Shown in pieces: positions 1-9,027 of a DNA stretch of 64,000 nucleotides. Below the pieces are notes generated by a model. The model was not told where the DNA came from, made no database searches, and saw nothing but the letters and a program-made list of their open reading frames with translations. The DNA lies in contig JAJVHV010000014.1 in NCBI GenBank assembly GCA_022072445.1, positions 85,001-149,000 on the forward strand. The letters are read 5' to 3'. The DNA is from Phycisphaerae bacterium (GTDB lineage: Bacteria > Planctomycetota > Phycisphaerae > UBA1845 > Fen-1342). The position numbers and the translations under genes are program-made. Numbering within the stretch: the first letter of the stretch is position 1; each line of letters begins with the position of its first letter.

Positions 1-2
1 CA

Positions 3-638
3 CCGGGGACGCCGGCGCTGGGCTGGCCCGCAGACGACGTGGAATTGGTGTTTGTGCGTTCCGCCGGCCGCCAGGAGAACATTCACTCTGTGCGGACAGA
101 CCGCCGCGACCCGCAGGCGGCCAATATTCGGCTGGAACAGCCGGGCGCGTACGTGCTCGGCTTCGAGTCGCTGCCGCGCGAGGTGCTGGCTTCAGACGGT
201 TCGGGCGGTGAGGCTGCGGGGGCGCCGGCGACCCCGCCGCGGAAGCTGCGACACGTTGACGCCTCGAAAGTGATCGTACGGGCCGGGGCTCTGCGGGATC
301 ACTCCCCGGTGGTGATGTCGCGCGCCGGGCAGTTCGCCGAGATTCGCCTGATGGCGGACCCGACCGCGGCTGGGCCGGGCAGCGACGTTCCCGTTCGGCT
401 CTACTTCGCCGACGGAAAGGCCACAGGAACCGAACTGCGCGCGGTGTGCTGGCGCAGCGGGCGTGAGATGAAGCTGACGAGCGACGCTGAGGGCGTCGCG
501 ACTGTAGCGTTGGATGAAGCGGGGATTTGGACGATCGAATTCCGCCATGCGGCTCCCGACCGCGAGAATCCGGGTGGTCCGTGGCTGTCGGCGCGGGCCT
601 CAGTCACGTTCGAGGTTCCGGCCGGGGGTGGCCGATGA
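3..638 (+). CDS. DUF4198-like protein, 3' part
   Basis: The reading frame is open to the left edge of the window, so the true start lies outside and only about 211 C-terminal residues are seen. The C-terminal half has the look of the DUF4198 (GH25-like, predicted extracytoplasmic) family: a strand around SKVIVRAG, then a beta-sandwich-like stretch with VPVRLYFADGKA and an ending in which an added value modifies a gas- or metal-related property is typical of that family; this is recognised by pattern only. The stop overlaps the start of the next gene as ATGA (635-638), so the two are probably translated together. A GTG at 39 could be read as a start but nothing upstream supports it. Function unknown; probably secreted or periplasmic. 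Confidence 0.6.
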   Translation, partial: PGTPALGWPADDVELVFVRSAGRQENIHSVRTDRRDPQAANIRLEQPGAYVLGFESLPREVLASDGSGGEAAGAPATPPRKLRHVDASKVIVRAGALRDHSPVVMSRAGQFAEIRLMADPTAAGPGSDVPVRLYFADGKATGTELRAVCWRSGREMKLTSDAEGVATVALDEAGIWTIEFRHAAPDRENPGGPWLSARASVTFEVPAGGGR

Positions 639-2950
639 CGCCGCGGCGCCACTGGCGGCACGCCATCGCCGCCGCGGCGGCAGTGTTGTGCCCAAGTGTG
701 GCGGCGCCCGCCGGACCGGATTGGCAGGAGCTGGGGCCGGCGCCAGTGTTGAACGGTCAGTTCACCGGCCGCGTCGCGGCGATCGCGTGCAGCCTGATCG
801 ACCCTGACCTGATATTCGTCGGCGGCGCCGACGGCGGCGTGTGGCGCTCGACTGACGGCGGCGCGACGTGGCAGGCACTCACCGACCAGATGCCCAGCAG
901 CGCGATCGGCGCGCTGGCCATCGACCCGAGCGATGACCGCGTCATCTACGCCGGCACTGGCGAGGCCAACTTCGCCAACCACAGCCGCTACGGCCTGGGC
1001 GTGATGAAATCCACCGACCGGGGCGACTCGTGGACGCTGTTGGCGCGCGAGACGTTCGCCGGCCGTTGCATCTCGCGGATCGCGATCAGCCCTGCTCATC
1101 CGAACACGCTCTACGCGGGCGTGACGCGGGCCGGCGGATTCCCGGCGATGGCCGCCGCCAAGGGCCACCCGCAGGCCGAAGGGCCGCTCGGCGTGTTCCG
1201 CTCGGACGATGGCGGCGTGACGTGGACGCGGCTGCCCGGCCTGCCGGACCTGTGCGCCACCGACGTCGCGATCGACCCGCAGAATCCAGGTGTGATCTAC
1301 GCCGCCGTCGGGCACATATTCGGTTCTCCGGACAACGGCATCTACAGGTCGGGCGATGGCGGCTGGACCTGGACGAAGCTGTCGGGCGGGCTTCCCGCCG
1401 GTACGTACGGCCGCATCAGCGTCTGCGTCGCACCCAGCAACCCGGACCGTCTCTACGCCCTCATCACCGAACCGGCCGACGCCGCGGGCGGTGATGCCCA
1501 GCGGCTGGCCGCGGTCCGCAGCGACGACGCGGGCGCCACCTGGTCGCTGATCGTCACGCCCGCCGGTTTGCAGGCGAGCTATGGCTGGTATCTTTCGGTC
1601 GTCTCGGTCCACCCTCAGAACGCCGACACCGTCTTCATCGGCGGGTTGAATCTCCTCCGGTCGGTGGATGGCGGCACGACGCTGCGCAAGGTCACGCCGC
1701 CGCACGTCGATCTCCACGTTGTAACCTGGGACGCGGCGGGGCGCGTGCTGGCGGGCGACGACGGTGGTGTACACCGCTCGGCCGATCTGGGGCTGAGCTG
1801 GGAGGCGTTGAACGACGGACTGGGGCTGACGCAGATGTACGCCGGGCTGTCGATTCATCCCGCCGATCCGCACGTCGTTTTCGCCGGCCTGCAGGACAAC
1901 GGCACCGTGCGGCGCAGCGATCCCACGCGGCAGTGGGAGCAGGTCTATGGCGGGGACGGCGGATGGACACAGGTGAATCCGGCGGCGCCGCAGACGGTGT
2001 ACGTCGAGTTTCAGGGCACGCGCAACGTCTTCCGTTCGCTCGACGGCGGCGAGACGTTCAAGGCCGCTTCGAGCGGCATCGACGGAACGGACCGAAACTG
2101 CTTTCTGCCGCCCTATCTGATCGATCCGGCCGATCCCAACCGCATGTACTTCGCGACGCACCGGGTCTACCGTAGCGGCAACGGCGGGCAGAGCTGGACG
2201 GCCGCGAGCGGCGACCTGACGAACGGCGCGGGCGCGATCCGGGCACTGGCCATTGCGCCGTCCAACCCGCAAACGCTGTACGCCGCCACCAATGACGGAA
2301 ACGTGCTCGTCTCGTTCGACGAGGGCTCGACGTTTACGCGCGTTTCGAGCGCCAACCCCGGCTGGCCGAGGGTGACGCGTGAGCTGTGCGCTGACCCGCT
2401 CGAGGAATTTACAATCTACGTGGCCGGCGCGGTATTCGGACAACCGCACGTGCGCCGCTCGCGCGACGCCGGACAGACGTGGGAGACGCTCGACGGCGAC
2501 CTGCCCGACGTGCCCGTGAATGTGATCGCGGTGGATCGGCGCGGGGCGGTGCCGACGATCTACGCCGGCTCCGACGCCGGCGTGTACCGCTCGGTCGACG
2601 ATGGCGACTCCTGGCACCTCTATGGACCGGGTCCGGGCGCGGGCGGTTCGGGCCGTCTGCCCAACGCGCCGGTCGTGGACATTCGGCTCGATCTCCGGCT
2701 GGAGCGCATGGTGGTCGCGACGCAGGGCCGCGGTGCGTGGAGCGCGCGGATCGCCATTCCCGGCGACATGAACGGCGACGGCGCGGTCAACGGGTTTGAC
2801 ATCGATCCGCTCGTGCTTGCCATGACCGACCCCGAAGCTTTCGCGGCGAACTACCCGGACGTCGACCCCAGCCTGGCGGGCGATCTCAACGGCGACGGCA
2901 AGCTCGAGTTCTTTGACGTGGATCGATTCGTCGCGCTGCTGGGCGGCTGA
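635..2950 (+). CDS. Secreted BNR/Asp-box beta-propeller protein with C-terminal dockerin-like domain
   Basis: Start ATG 635 is chosen because it overlaps the previous stop (ATGA) and gives a signal peptide (Arg-rich start, then AIAAAAAVLCPSVAAPAG). The 771-residue product carries about a dozen Asp-box motifs of the S-x-D-x-G-x-T-W type (for example STDGGATW, SDDGGVTW, SGDGGWTW, SRDAGQTW), the signature of sialidase/VPS10-like beta-propellers; they are spread over residues about 60-690, enough for one or two propellers. From about residue 708 come two EF-hand-like loops (GDMNGDGAVNGFD and GDLNGDGKLEFFD), i.e. a type I dockerin-like tail common in planctomycete exported proteins. No catalytic residues of a sialidase can be assigned, so a binding or scaffold role outside the cytoplasm is as likely as enzymatic activity. 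Forms an apparent operon with the genes on either side. Confidence 0.85.
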   Translation: MTPRRHWRHAIAAAAAVLCPSVAAPAGPDWQELGPAPVLNGQFTGRVAAIACSLIDPDLIFVGGADGGVWRSTDGGATWQALTDQMPSSAIGALAIDPSDDRVIYAGTGEANFANHSRYGLGVMKSTDRGDSWTLLARETFAGRCISRIAISPAHPNTLYAGVTRAGGFPAMAAAKGHPQAEGPLGVFRSDDGGVTWTRLPGLPDLCATDVAIDPQNPGVIYAAVGHIFGSPDNGIYRSGDGGWTWTKLSGGLPAGTYGRISVCVAPSNPDRLYALITEPADAAGGDAQRLAAVRSDDAGATWSLIVTPAGLQASYGWYLSVVSVHPQNADTVFIGGLNLLRSVDGGTTLRKVTPPHVDLHVVTWDAAGRVLAGDDGGVHRSADLGLSWEALNDGLGLTQMYAGLSIHPADPHVVFAGLQDNGTVRRSDPTRQWEQVYGGDGGWTQVNPAAPQTVYVEFQGTRNVFRSLDGGETFKAASSGIDGTDRNCFLPPYLIDPADPNRMYFATHRVYRSGNGGQSWTAASGDLTNGAGAIRALAIAPSNPQTLYAATNDGNVLVSFDEGSTFTRVSSANPGWPRVTRELCADPLEEFTIYVAGAVFGQPHVRRSRDAGQTWETLDGDLPDVPVNVIAVDRRGAVPTIYAGSDAGVYRSVDDGDSWHLYGPGPGAGGSGRLPNAPVVDIRLDLRLERMVVATQGRGAWSARIAIPGDMNGDGAVNGFDIDPLVLAMTDPEAFAANYPDVDPSLAGDLNGDGKLEFFDVDRFVALLGG

Positions 2951-2952
2951 GC

Positions 2953-3888
2953 GTGCCACGGCGACAGGCCAAGGTCCCGACCGCGGCTTCGCCGGGAGAC
3001 TCGTCGCCGGCGAAGGCTCCGCTCTCGCGCGGCCGCAAGTGGTATCGACGGATCAAGTGGAGCGTTCGAATCGTCGGCGTCGGGGTGCTGATCGCGGTGT
3101 ACTTCGTGGGCTGCGACGATCGCTTCTACCTCCCCAGCCGCACGCTGGAGCTGACGCCGGCCGATCTGAACCTGCGCTACGAAGACGCGTATTTCTCGAC
3201 CACCGACGGCGTCCGGCTGCACGGCTGGTTTCTACCGGCCCGCGACACGCCGCGTGGCACCGTGCTGCACTTTCATGGCAACGCCGCGAACATCAGCAAT
3301 CACGTCCTGCAGGTCGAGTGGCTGCCCGATCGCGCCTACAACCTGCTGGTCTTTGACTACCGCGGCTACGGCATCTCGGAGGGCAAGCCGACGCGCGCCG
3401 GCACCGTCCGCGACGGTCACGCCGCCCTGGACTATCTACTGACTCGTCCCGACGTGGATCGGCGGCGGATTTTCGCCTTCGGGCAGTCGCTGGGCGGAGC
3501 CGTGGCGATTGCGGTGGCCGCCGAGCGCCAGGAGATCGCCGCGGTGGCCGTCGAGTCGCCGTTCTGCACGTATCGCGGCATCGCGGCGCGGCATCTGGCC
3601 CGCGCGATGCTGCCGAACGTCGTGGCGCGCTCACTGGCGGCGGCGCTGATCTCGCACGGACACGAGCCGATCGAGCTGATCGGACGCATTGCGCCGCGCC
3701 CGCTCCTGATCGTCGGCGCGGGCGATGACGCCATCTGCTTCGTCGATTTCAGCCGCGAACTGTTCGAGGCCGCCGGAGAGCCGCGCGAACTGTGGATCGC
3801 CGACGGCGTGGGGCACTTCGGCGTGCTGGAAGGCTATCCCCGGCAGATGATGGATCGCCTCGTTGCCTGTTTTGAGCGCACCCGCTGA
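2953..3888 (+). CDS. Membrane-anchored alpha/beta hydrolase (BEM46/S33-like)
   Basis: GTG start two bases after the preceding stop. After a basic N-terminus there is one hydrophobic segment (about residues 35-52, VRIVGVGVLIAVYFVGC) that should anchor the protein with its catalytic domain outside. The fold is an alpha/beta hydrolase: oxyanion region LHFHGNAAN, the nucleophile elbow FGQSLGG (Ser near residue 178), an acidic residue in VGAGDD near 258 and the catalytic His in GVGHFG near 285. Size (311 aa) and motif set match the BEM46-like/serine aminopeptidase group usually named alpha/beta hydrolase or lysophospholipase. Substrate cannot be told. Last gene of the DUF4198-propeller-hydrolase unit; a strong hairpin follows directly. 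Confidence 0.85.
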   Translation: MPRRQAKVPTAASPGDSSPAKAPLSRGRKWYRRIKWSVRIVGVGVLIAVYFVGCDDRFYLPSRTLELTPADLNLRYEDAYFSTTDGVRLHGWFLPARDTPRGTVLHFHGNAANISNHVLQVEWLPDRAYNLLVFDYRGYGISEGKPTRAGTVRDGHAALDYLLTRPDVDRRRIFAFGQSLGGAVAIAVAAERQEIAAVAVESPFCTYRGIAARHLARAMLPNVVARSLAAALISHGHEPIELIGRIAPRPLLIVGAGDDAICFVDFSRELFEAAGEPRELWIADGVGHFGVLEGYPRQMMDRLVACFERTR

Positions 3889-3895
3889 CCGTGAG

Positions 3896-3936
3896 AACAC
3901 AGCGGCATGCCACGAAACCTGGCATGCCGCTGTGTT
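3896..3936. terminator. Perfect 17-bp hairpin between convergent genes
   Basis: Bases 3896-3912 are perfectly complementary to 3920-3936, with a 7-base loop (CGAAACC). It lies 8 bases after the hydrolase stop and before the convergent gene ending at 3991, so it can serve both strands. There is no clear U-tract, so efficiency as an intrinsic terminator is inferred. Confidence 0.75.
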
Positions 3937-3990
3937 CGATCGGCCGAGCCCATCCGGCCTGATTTCCATGCCCCGATCCGGCCGCGGATG

Positions 3991-4707
3991 CTACTTTACA
4001 AGAGCGCGGCGGACGAAATGATACGGACTGGTGGCGGTGCCGGGCGTATACTTGAGCGCCTCGGCATTCGGCAGACTGCCCTCGCGCAGCTTCTGCCGCG
4101 GCGTGGTCTCCACAGCGTCGAGCACGCCGCCCGACTGCTCGCCGGCGAGCGTGCCATACACGCGGACGGCGAAGTTCGGATTGATGAAGATGTCTTCGCG
4201 CGTGACGCGCTGCCAGCCGGATTCGCCATTCAGCCTAATCCAGGAATACCCGTCGCCATTGGGGGCATTGGCGGCCCAGTACGTCTCGAATTCCATGTTG
4301 CCGCGATAGGAAATGCCATAGCGGCCGGCAGCGAGGGTGATGGGCTGCTCGAGAACGAGCAGCGTCCAGCCTTCGCGTGTGCCGGTGTGGCGCTCGAAAC
4401 GCAGCGAGTGCGCCAATACGCCGGGCGAATCCTGACTGGTGCCGACATAGATGTCGACGATCCGGTCGGTCTGCGAATTGGGCGAGAGGGCGTAGACGGA
4501 GATAGCGGTGACGGTCGTGTCGCTCCTGATTTCGATGGGACGGATGTTGCTGACAGCCAGATTGTCGAGCGGATCGAGCACCTGCCAGACGCTCATCAGC
4601 ACGACGCTCCCGTCGGAGGTGGTGAGCGGCTCGCCGGAATCGTAGACAATTCCGGGCTTGCCTGCTGAGGTCAGCGCGCATACCAATGCCGCAACCAGCG
4701 TGGTCAT
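3991..4707 (-). CDS. Secreted protein of unknown family
   Basis: ATG at 4707 is preferred over the longer frame because it has a good ribosome binding site (AAAGGAGAG, 6-8 bases upstream) and begins with a hydrophobic signal sequence (MTTLVAALVCALTSAG). The 238-residue product has no transmembrane segment after that and alternates short strands (VTAISVYAL, IVDIYVGTS, GRYGISYRG, FAVRVYGTL), suggesting an all-beta domain like those of carbohydrate-binding or PEP-CTERM-type exported proteins, which often describe a glow-like pattern of TWxxN and GYSWIRL. I do not recognise a named family. It is read divergently from the Ig-like/dockerin gene and has its own promoter at 4817-4845. Confidence 0.65.
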   Translation of the reverse strand: MTTLVAALVCALTSAGKPGIVYDSGEPLTTSDGSVVLMSVWQVLDPLDNLAVSNIRPIEIRSDTTVTAISVYALSPNSQTDRIVDIYVGTSQDSPGVLAHSLRFERHTGTREGWTLLVLEQPITLAAGRYGISYRGNMEFETYWAANAPNGDGYSWIRLNGESGWQRVTREDIFINPNFAVRVYGTLAGEQSGGVLDAVETTPRQKLREGSLPNAEALKYTPGTATSPYHFVRRALVK

Positions 4708-4816
4708 GAATCTCTCCTTTTGTCTTTTTTCAACTGCGAAAGAACGCCCCAACTTCGGCATACCCCGGGGCGACCGGACGACGTGCTCTCTTCGGCCGAC
4801 AATTCCGCTGAGCACC

Positions 4817-4845
4817 TTATAACCGGGTTGGGCCGAGATTAACAA
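4817..4845 (-). promoter_or_regulatory. Sigma-70-like promoter for the 3991-4707 gene
   Basis: On the minus strand, TTGTTA (4845-4840), a 17-base spacer and TTATAA (4822-4817). The start codon is 110 bases downstream. Spacing is ideal; activity is inferred. Confidence 0.5.
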
Positions 4846-4875
4846 GCGGCTCAGCATCAGAATCGCGAAAAATAT

Positions 4876-4904
4876 TTGACTTTGGACCGAATGTGGTGGA
4901 TACT
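4876..4904 (+). promoter_or_regulatory. Sigma-70-like promoter for the 4995-7460 gene
   Basis: TTGACT (4876-4881), a 17-base spacer and GATACT (4899-4904). A transcript would begin near 4911, giving an untranslated leader of about 84 bases before the GTG at 4995. Confidence 0.6.
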
Positions 4905-4994
4905 TCAGTTGCTCTCTTCCGCGATTCCAGTTCTCGCCTTGGCCGACATTACTCGGGTCCGCGCCCTGTATTCTCACGTTTCGGAGGAGACATC

Positions 4995-7460
4995 GTGCAT
5001 TTCAGACGCATCTCAGTCTTTACGTGCGCCCTTACGGTTCTCACATGCGCAACCGCGATCGCGGGTGAGCAGGTCGGCCCGGTAGCCGTTCCGCCCAGGT
5101 TTGACGACCCGCCGCTCGAGCTGATCCCCGGCTTGCCGGCCGGCGCGCACTGCGAGTGGGCCGAGCCGATCGACATTCCGCCGATGGGACTCGGTTTGCC
5201 CGACGGCGCCGAGAATCCCGAAGGCCGCCACATTCCGCGCTTCGTCGAACCGCCGCGCGAGATCGAAGTGCTCGGCGCGCCGGCACCCGTCGAGCAGGAT
5301 TCATCGGCGTTCGGCGAGCCGCTGACGCCGGCGACCATTCACAGCTTCATCGGGCTGAACAAGTCCGACACGTCGGAGTACGACCCGCCGGACTGCGACG
5401 TGGCGGTGGGTCATCATCACGTGGTTGAGGTTGTGAACGATGATTTCCGCGTGTACGACAAGTGCGGGACGCAAGTCCTGACTTTCGACATCAACACATA
5501 CCTCGGCGACAGCCGCTTCATTTTCGATCCGAAGGTGATTTACGACCCGTGGCACAATCGCTTCGTCATGCTGTGGATCGAGCAGGACAGCTCGCCGCAG
5601 GAATCCGAGACGATCTTTATCATCAGCAAAGACAGCACTGGCTTTCAGAACGGCGCCTGGGTCTACAAAGTGGGCGCGATCAAGGATGCCGGAACCGGCA
5701 ACGCGAGCTGGGCGGATTACTGCGACCTCGGCTACAGCCCCAACGGCGTGCATTGCTCGGGCAACTGGTTCCGCTTTGCCGGCGGGTACCGCTACGGCGT
5801 GACGCGCAGCTTCCGCAAGGCGGAAATGTACAGCGGCATGGCCACACCGTTTGTGGACTTCGTCAATCTGACGAACGCCGATGGCACGGTCATTACGCCG
5901 CGCTCGGCCCGCATGCAGTCAACGTCGGGCACGAGCGTGGAGATGTACTTCGTCGGCGATCGCGGCGCCGGCGGGACGGAAGTCTCGTTGTTCAAGCTGA
6001 CCGACCCGTGGGGCGCGCCCTCCATGTCGCGCACGAACCTGACGGTCGGCGCGTACGCATCGCCGCCGGCGGTGGCGCAGCCGAGCGGATCGACGATCTC
6101 GGTGCTCGACACGCGCCTGCTGTTCTGCACGTTGGGACTCAACCAGGTGCTGGGTGGGAACCCGACGCTGTACACGGGCTTGTCGGTGGCGGCCGGCCCA
6201 TCGAACGGCATCCGGCGGATCATCCTCGATCCGGCCACGAACACGATTGAATTCGACGTTTCGCTGGTCGGCACGGGCACGCAGGATTACTTCATGCCGG
6301 CGCCGGCCGTTGATTACTCCGGCCGCTCGCAGTGGGTCTTTGGCCGCGTGAGCGATACCGAGTTCATGTCGGTTCGCTATAACGACGTCACCGAAGGACC
6401 GGCGGGCACGCACACCACCGAAGGCTCCCTCCAGTTGAAGGGCGGCGACGCCAATTACACCGGCTTTGCCCGCTGGGGCGATTACTTCGGCGCGGTGATG
6501 GACTGGGGCGACTACTGGTTCGGCACGCCGGGCGCTTTGGCCGCACGCCTGTGGATGGTCGGCGAATATGCCCGCACCGGCGGCACGTGGGGTACCTGGA
6601 TCGGCTTTGCGACCGACTCGGCCCGCGGCGTGCTGAACGTCAGCCCGGCCGGGGCGCAGGCGATCGTCGGTCCGCAGGGCGGCCCGTTTGTGCCGGCCAG
6701 CGTCGTCTATTCCCTGACCAATTCCGGAAGCGTCGGCCTGACCTGGCGCCTGACCGGTGTGCCAAGCTGGCTGACGGCAAGTGCCACGACGGGCGATCTG
6801 TACACCAATGATTCGGTCACGGTCTCCACGAACGCCACGACGAACGGTCTGGCGCCTGGAGCCTACGCGGCGAACCTGGTCTTCACCGATTGCTACACGG
6901 GCGGAGCGGTGCTGACGCGCGTCATCAACCTGACGGTGCAGACCAAGGCGAATCTGAGCGTCAGCCCGGCGACCAGTTTCACCAGCAGCGGACCGCAGGG
7001 TGGTCCGTTCGTGCCGGCCAGCAAGGTCTACACGCTGACCAACACCGGCCAGCAGGCGATGAACTGGACCGCCAGCGACAACGTCGCCTGGGCCACGACG
7101 TCGCCCGCGAACGGCGCGCTGGGCGGCGGCGCGAGCACCAACGTCACCGTCTCGCTGAATGCGGCGGCGAACGCGCTGGTGCCCGGTGTCTACAACGGCA
7201 CCGCCTCGTTCACCAACGCCACCAACGGCCTGGGTAACACCAGCCGCGCGCTGCAATTGACCGTCACCTCGGCGTGTGTGCCCTGCGACACCAATTGCGA
7301 CGGCAGCGTGAACGGCTTCGACGTCGACTCCTTCACCGGATTGCTCACCGGGTCGGGAACGCCCTGCTCGTCGTGTGCCGGCGATGTGAACGGCGACGGC
7401 AGCGTCAACGGCTTCGACGTTGACGGGTTCGTCGCGGCCCTGACCGGAGGCTCGTGCTGA
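4995..7460 (+). CDS. Secreted protein with two Ig-like (BACON-type) repeats and dockerin-like tail
   Basis: GTG 4995 is chosen because GGAGGAGA lies just upstream (4983-4990) and the product then starts with a signal peptide (HFRRISVFTCALTVLTCATAIAG). The first 540 residues form an unrecognised, Tyr/Asp/Trp-rich domain that resembles a beta-propeller. Residues about 545-650 and 653-757 are two related beta-sandwich repeats, each with the marker GPQGGPFVPAS followed by YxLTNxG, a layout typical of planctomycete choice-of-anchor/BACON-like repeats. The last 60 residues hold a dockerin-like pair of calcium loops (CDTNCDGSVNGFD, GDVNGDGSVNGFD) with added cysteines. Probably an exported surface protein; no catalytic site seen. 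A strong terminator follows at 7517. Confidence 0.8.
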   Translation: MHFRRISVFTCALTVLTCATAIAGEQVGPVAVPPRFDDPPLELIPGLPAGAHCEWAEPIDIPPMGLGLPDGAENPEGRHIPRFVEPPREIEVLGAPAPVEQDSSAFGEPLTPATIHSFIGLNKSDTSEYDPPDCDVAVGHHHVVEVVNDDFRVYDKCGTQVLTFDINTYLGDSRFIFDPKVIYDPWHNRFVMLWIEQDSSPQESETIFIISKDSTGFQNGAWVYKVGAIKDAGTGNASWADYCDLGYSPNGVHCSGNWFRFAGGYRYGVTRSFRKAEMYSGMATPFVDFVNLTNADGTVITPRSARMQSTSGTSVEMYFVGDRGAGGTEVSLFKLTDPWGAPSMSRTNLTVGAYASPPAVAQPSGSTISVLDTRLLFCTLGLNQVLGGNPTLYTGLSVAAGPSNGIRRIILDPATNTIEFDVSLVGTGTQDYFMPAPAVDYSGRSQWVFGRVSDTEFMSVRYNDVTEGPAGTHTTEGSLQLKGGDANYTGFARWGDYFGAVMDWGDYWFGTPGALAARLWMVGEYARTGGTWGTWIGFATDSARGVLNVSPAGAQAIVGPQGGPFVPASVVYSLTNSGSVGLTWRLTGVPSWLTASATTGDLYTNDSVTVSTNATTNGLAPGAYAANLVFTDCYTGGAVLTRVINLTVQTKANLSVSPATSFTSSGPQGGPFVPASKVYTLTNTGQQAMNWTASDNVAWATTSPANGALGGGASTNVTVSLNAAANALVPGVYNGTASFTNATNGLGNTSRALQLTVTSACVPCDTNCDGSVNGFDVDSFTGLLTGSGTPCSSCAGDVNGDGSVNGFDVDGFVAALTGGSC

Positions 7461-7516
7461 TGCCTGAGTCGCGCGGCTGACGGATTTCCGCGCGAATTGC
7501 AGTAGACGTTCATAAG

Positions 7517-7550
7517 GCACGAGCCCGCATCACGCGGGCTCGTGCTCTTT
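7517..7550 (+). terminator. Intrinsic terminator after the Ig-like/dockerin gene
   Basis: A 12-bp perfect stem (GCACGAGCCCGC, 7517-7528, with 7534-7545), 5-base loop, followed by TCTTT. Located 57 bases after the stop codon. Confidence 0.85.
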
Positions 7551-7661
7551 CTCAACCCGCCTGCAACGCGCGGCGCGCGTGCGACACACCCCCTGCGCTG
7601 TGCGCTCGCGACGGTACAATCCACGTCGGCGTGCAGGAGATGTCGGCCGGAGGGCTCGTAC

Positions 7662-8993
7662 GTGGAATCGCCAAGTGGGTCGTTGTCGTTGCACGCCGCT
7701 GCGGAGCGGCCGGAACCGCCGAGGCGGGGCGGATTGCGCCAGGCGGCCTTCCGCTTCGCCTGCGTCTACCTCGTCGTCTACAGCCTTCCATTCCCGCTGA
7801 CCGAGATTCCCTACGCCCAGCCCATTCTCACGGCCTATCAGGAGTGGTGGCAGCAGCTCGTGCCATGGGTCGGTAAGCACATCCTGCAGCTTCCGACCGA
7901 CATCACGATTTTCACGAACGGCAGCGGCGACACGACGTTCGACTACGTGAAGGTGCTCTGCTTCGCCGTGCTGGCACTTGTCGTCGCGGCGCTCTGGTCG
8001 TTGATCGATCGCCGCCGGCGCGAGCATCGCGTCCTGCACGAGTGCGTCCGGATTTACGTCCGCTTCGTGCTGGCGTTCACCATGTTCGGCTACGGGCTGG
8101 TGAAGGTCATCAAGCTCCAGTTTCCGTCGCCGGGGCTCGACCGGCTCACGCAGCCCTACGGCGACTCCTCGCCGATGGGTTTGCTGTGGACGTTCATGGG
8201 CTACTCGACGGCGTACTGCTTCTTCGCCGGCGCGATGGAGCTGCTGGGTGGGCTGCTGCTGATTCCACGCAAGACCGTCACGCTGGGCGCACTGGTCGTC
8301 TCGGCCGTGATGTCAAACATCGTGATGATGAACTTCTGCTTCGACGTGCCGGTGAAGCTCTACTCGCTGCATCTGCTGGCGATGGCCGTTTTCCTGACAC
8401 TGCCCGACGCCGGCCGGCTCTGGAGCTTCTTCGTGCTCGACCGGCCCGTGCCCGCTGCGCAGCGGCGGCTGTTTCAGCGCCGCTGGCTGAATGTCAGCAC
8501 AGGCGTGCTCAAGACACTCATCATCGGCTTGGCACTCTGGCAGCTCGTGAGCGGCCTGCTCGGCGGCGGACCGATGGGCATGGGGGCCGAATCGCCGCTC
8601 TACGGCCTCTACCAGGTGGATGGTTTCTCACACGAGACGCCGGCCAGCCAGCCGGCCAGCGGACCGACAACCGCCCGCGAACCCGCCCGCTGGCGTCGCG
8701 TGGCGTTCGAGCGCTATCCGGTCATGATCATCCGCCTCTCCGACGATTCACGGATGCGCTACATGGTCGCCGTCGACGAGGCCGCCGCCACGGTTACGCT
8801 GACCGACATGACCAACCGCGACACGCCGGCCGGCGTCCTGAACTACCAGCGCGACGGCGACGGCAAGCTGCTGCTGGAAGGCACGCTCCGCGGCCGGGCG
8901 CTGCGCGCCGTGCTGTCGCGGCAGGACCCGTCGACATTCCTGCTCATGAACCGCGGGTTTCACTGGATCAATGAGTATCCGTTCAACCGCTGA
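7662..8993 (+). CDS. DoxX-like integral membrane protein
   Basis: The open frame begins inside the terminator hairpin, so a later start is needed; GTG 7662 has GGAGGG about 8 bases upstream and gives 443 residues. Hydrophobic helices alternate through residues about 40-340 (FRFACVYLVVYSLPF, VLCFAVLALVVAALW, RFVLAFTMFGYGLVKV, LLWTFMGYSTAYCFFAG, LLGGLLLIPRKTVTLGAL, VLKTLIIGLALWQLVSGLL), and the segment FGYGLVKVIKLQFP...ELLGGLLLIPR resembles the DoxX/SURF4 group of quinone- or redox-linked membrane proteins. The C-terminal 110 residues are soluble. A Ser-Gln-Pro-Ala linker (PASQPASGPT) sits before the soluble part. The next gene encodes a DCC-family CxxC protein, a pairing that suggests a joint redox role in the envelope. 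Confidence 0.7.
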   Translation: MESPSGSLSLHAAAERPEPPRRGGLRQAAFRFACVYLVVYSLPFPLTEIPYAQPILTAYQEWWQQLVPWVGKHILQLPTDITIFTNGSGDTTFDYVKVLCFAVLALVVAALWSLIDRRRREHRVLHECVRIYVRFVLAFTMFGYGLVKVIKLQFPSPGLDRLTQPYGDSSPMGLLWTFMGYSTAYCFFAGAMELLGGLLLIPRKTVTLGALVVSAVMSNIVMMNFCFDVPVKLYSLHLLAMAVFLTLPDAGRLWSFFVLDRPVPAAQRRLFQRRWLNVSTGVLKTLIIGLALWQLVSGLLGGGPMGMGAESPLYGLYQVDGFSHETPASQPASGPTTAREPARWRRVAFERYPVMIIRLSDDSRMRYMVAVDEAAATVTLTDMTNRDTPAGVLNYQRDGDGKLLLEGTLRGRALRAVLSRQDPSTFLLMNRGFHWINEYPFNR

Positions 8994-9027
8994 AAACCGG
9001 TCGCGGTCCGGAGCTAACATCCATGAT

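Noticed and set aside
635..2950. Sialidase function for the beta-propeller
   Set aside because: Asp boxes show the fold only; no RIP motif or arginine triad could be identified.
401..2959. 852-residue open frame antisense to the beta-propeller gene
   Set aside because: Its residues are Arg/Val/Gly-rich, it lacks any domain, and it mirrors the codon pattern of the plus-strand gene. It is a GC-driven shadow.
635..7460. A cellulosome-type cluster
   Set aside because: Dockerin-like tails are present but there are no glycoside hydrolases, cohesins or scaffoldins in the window.
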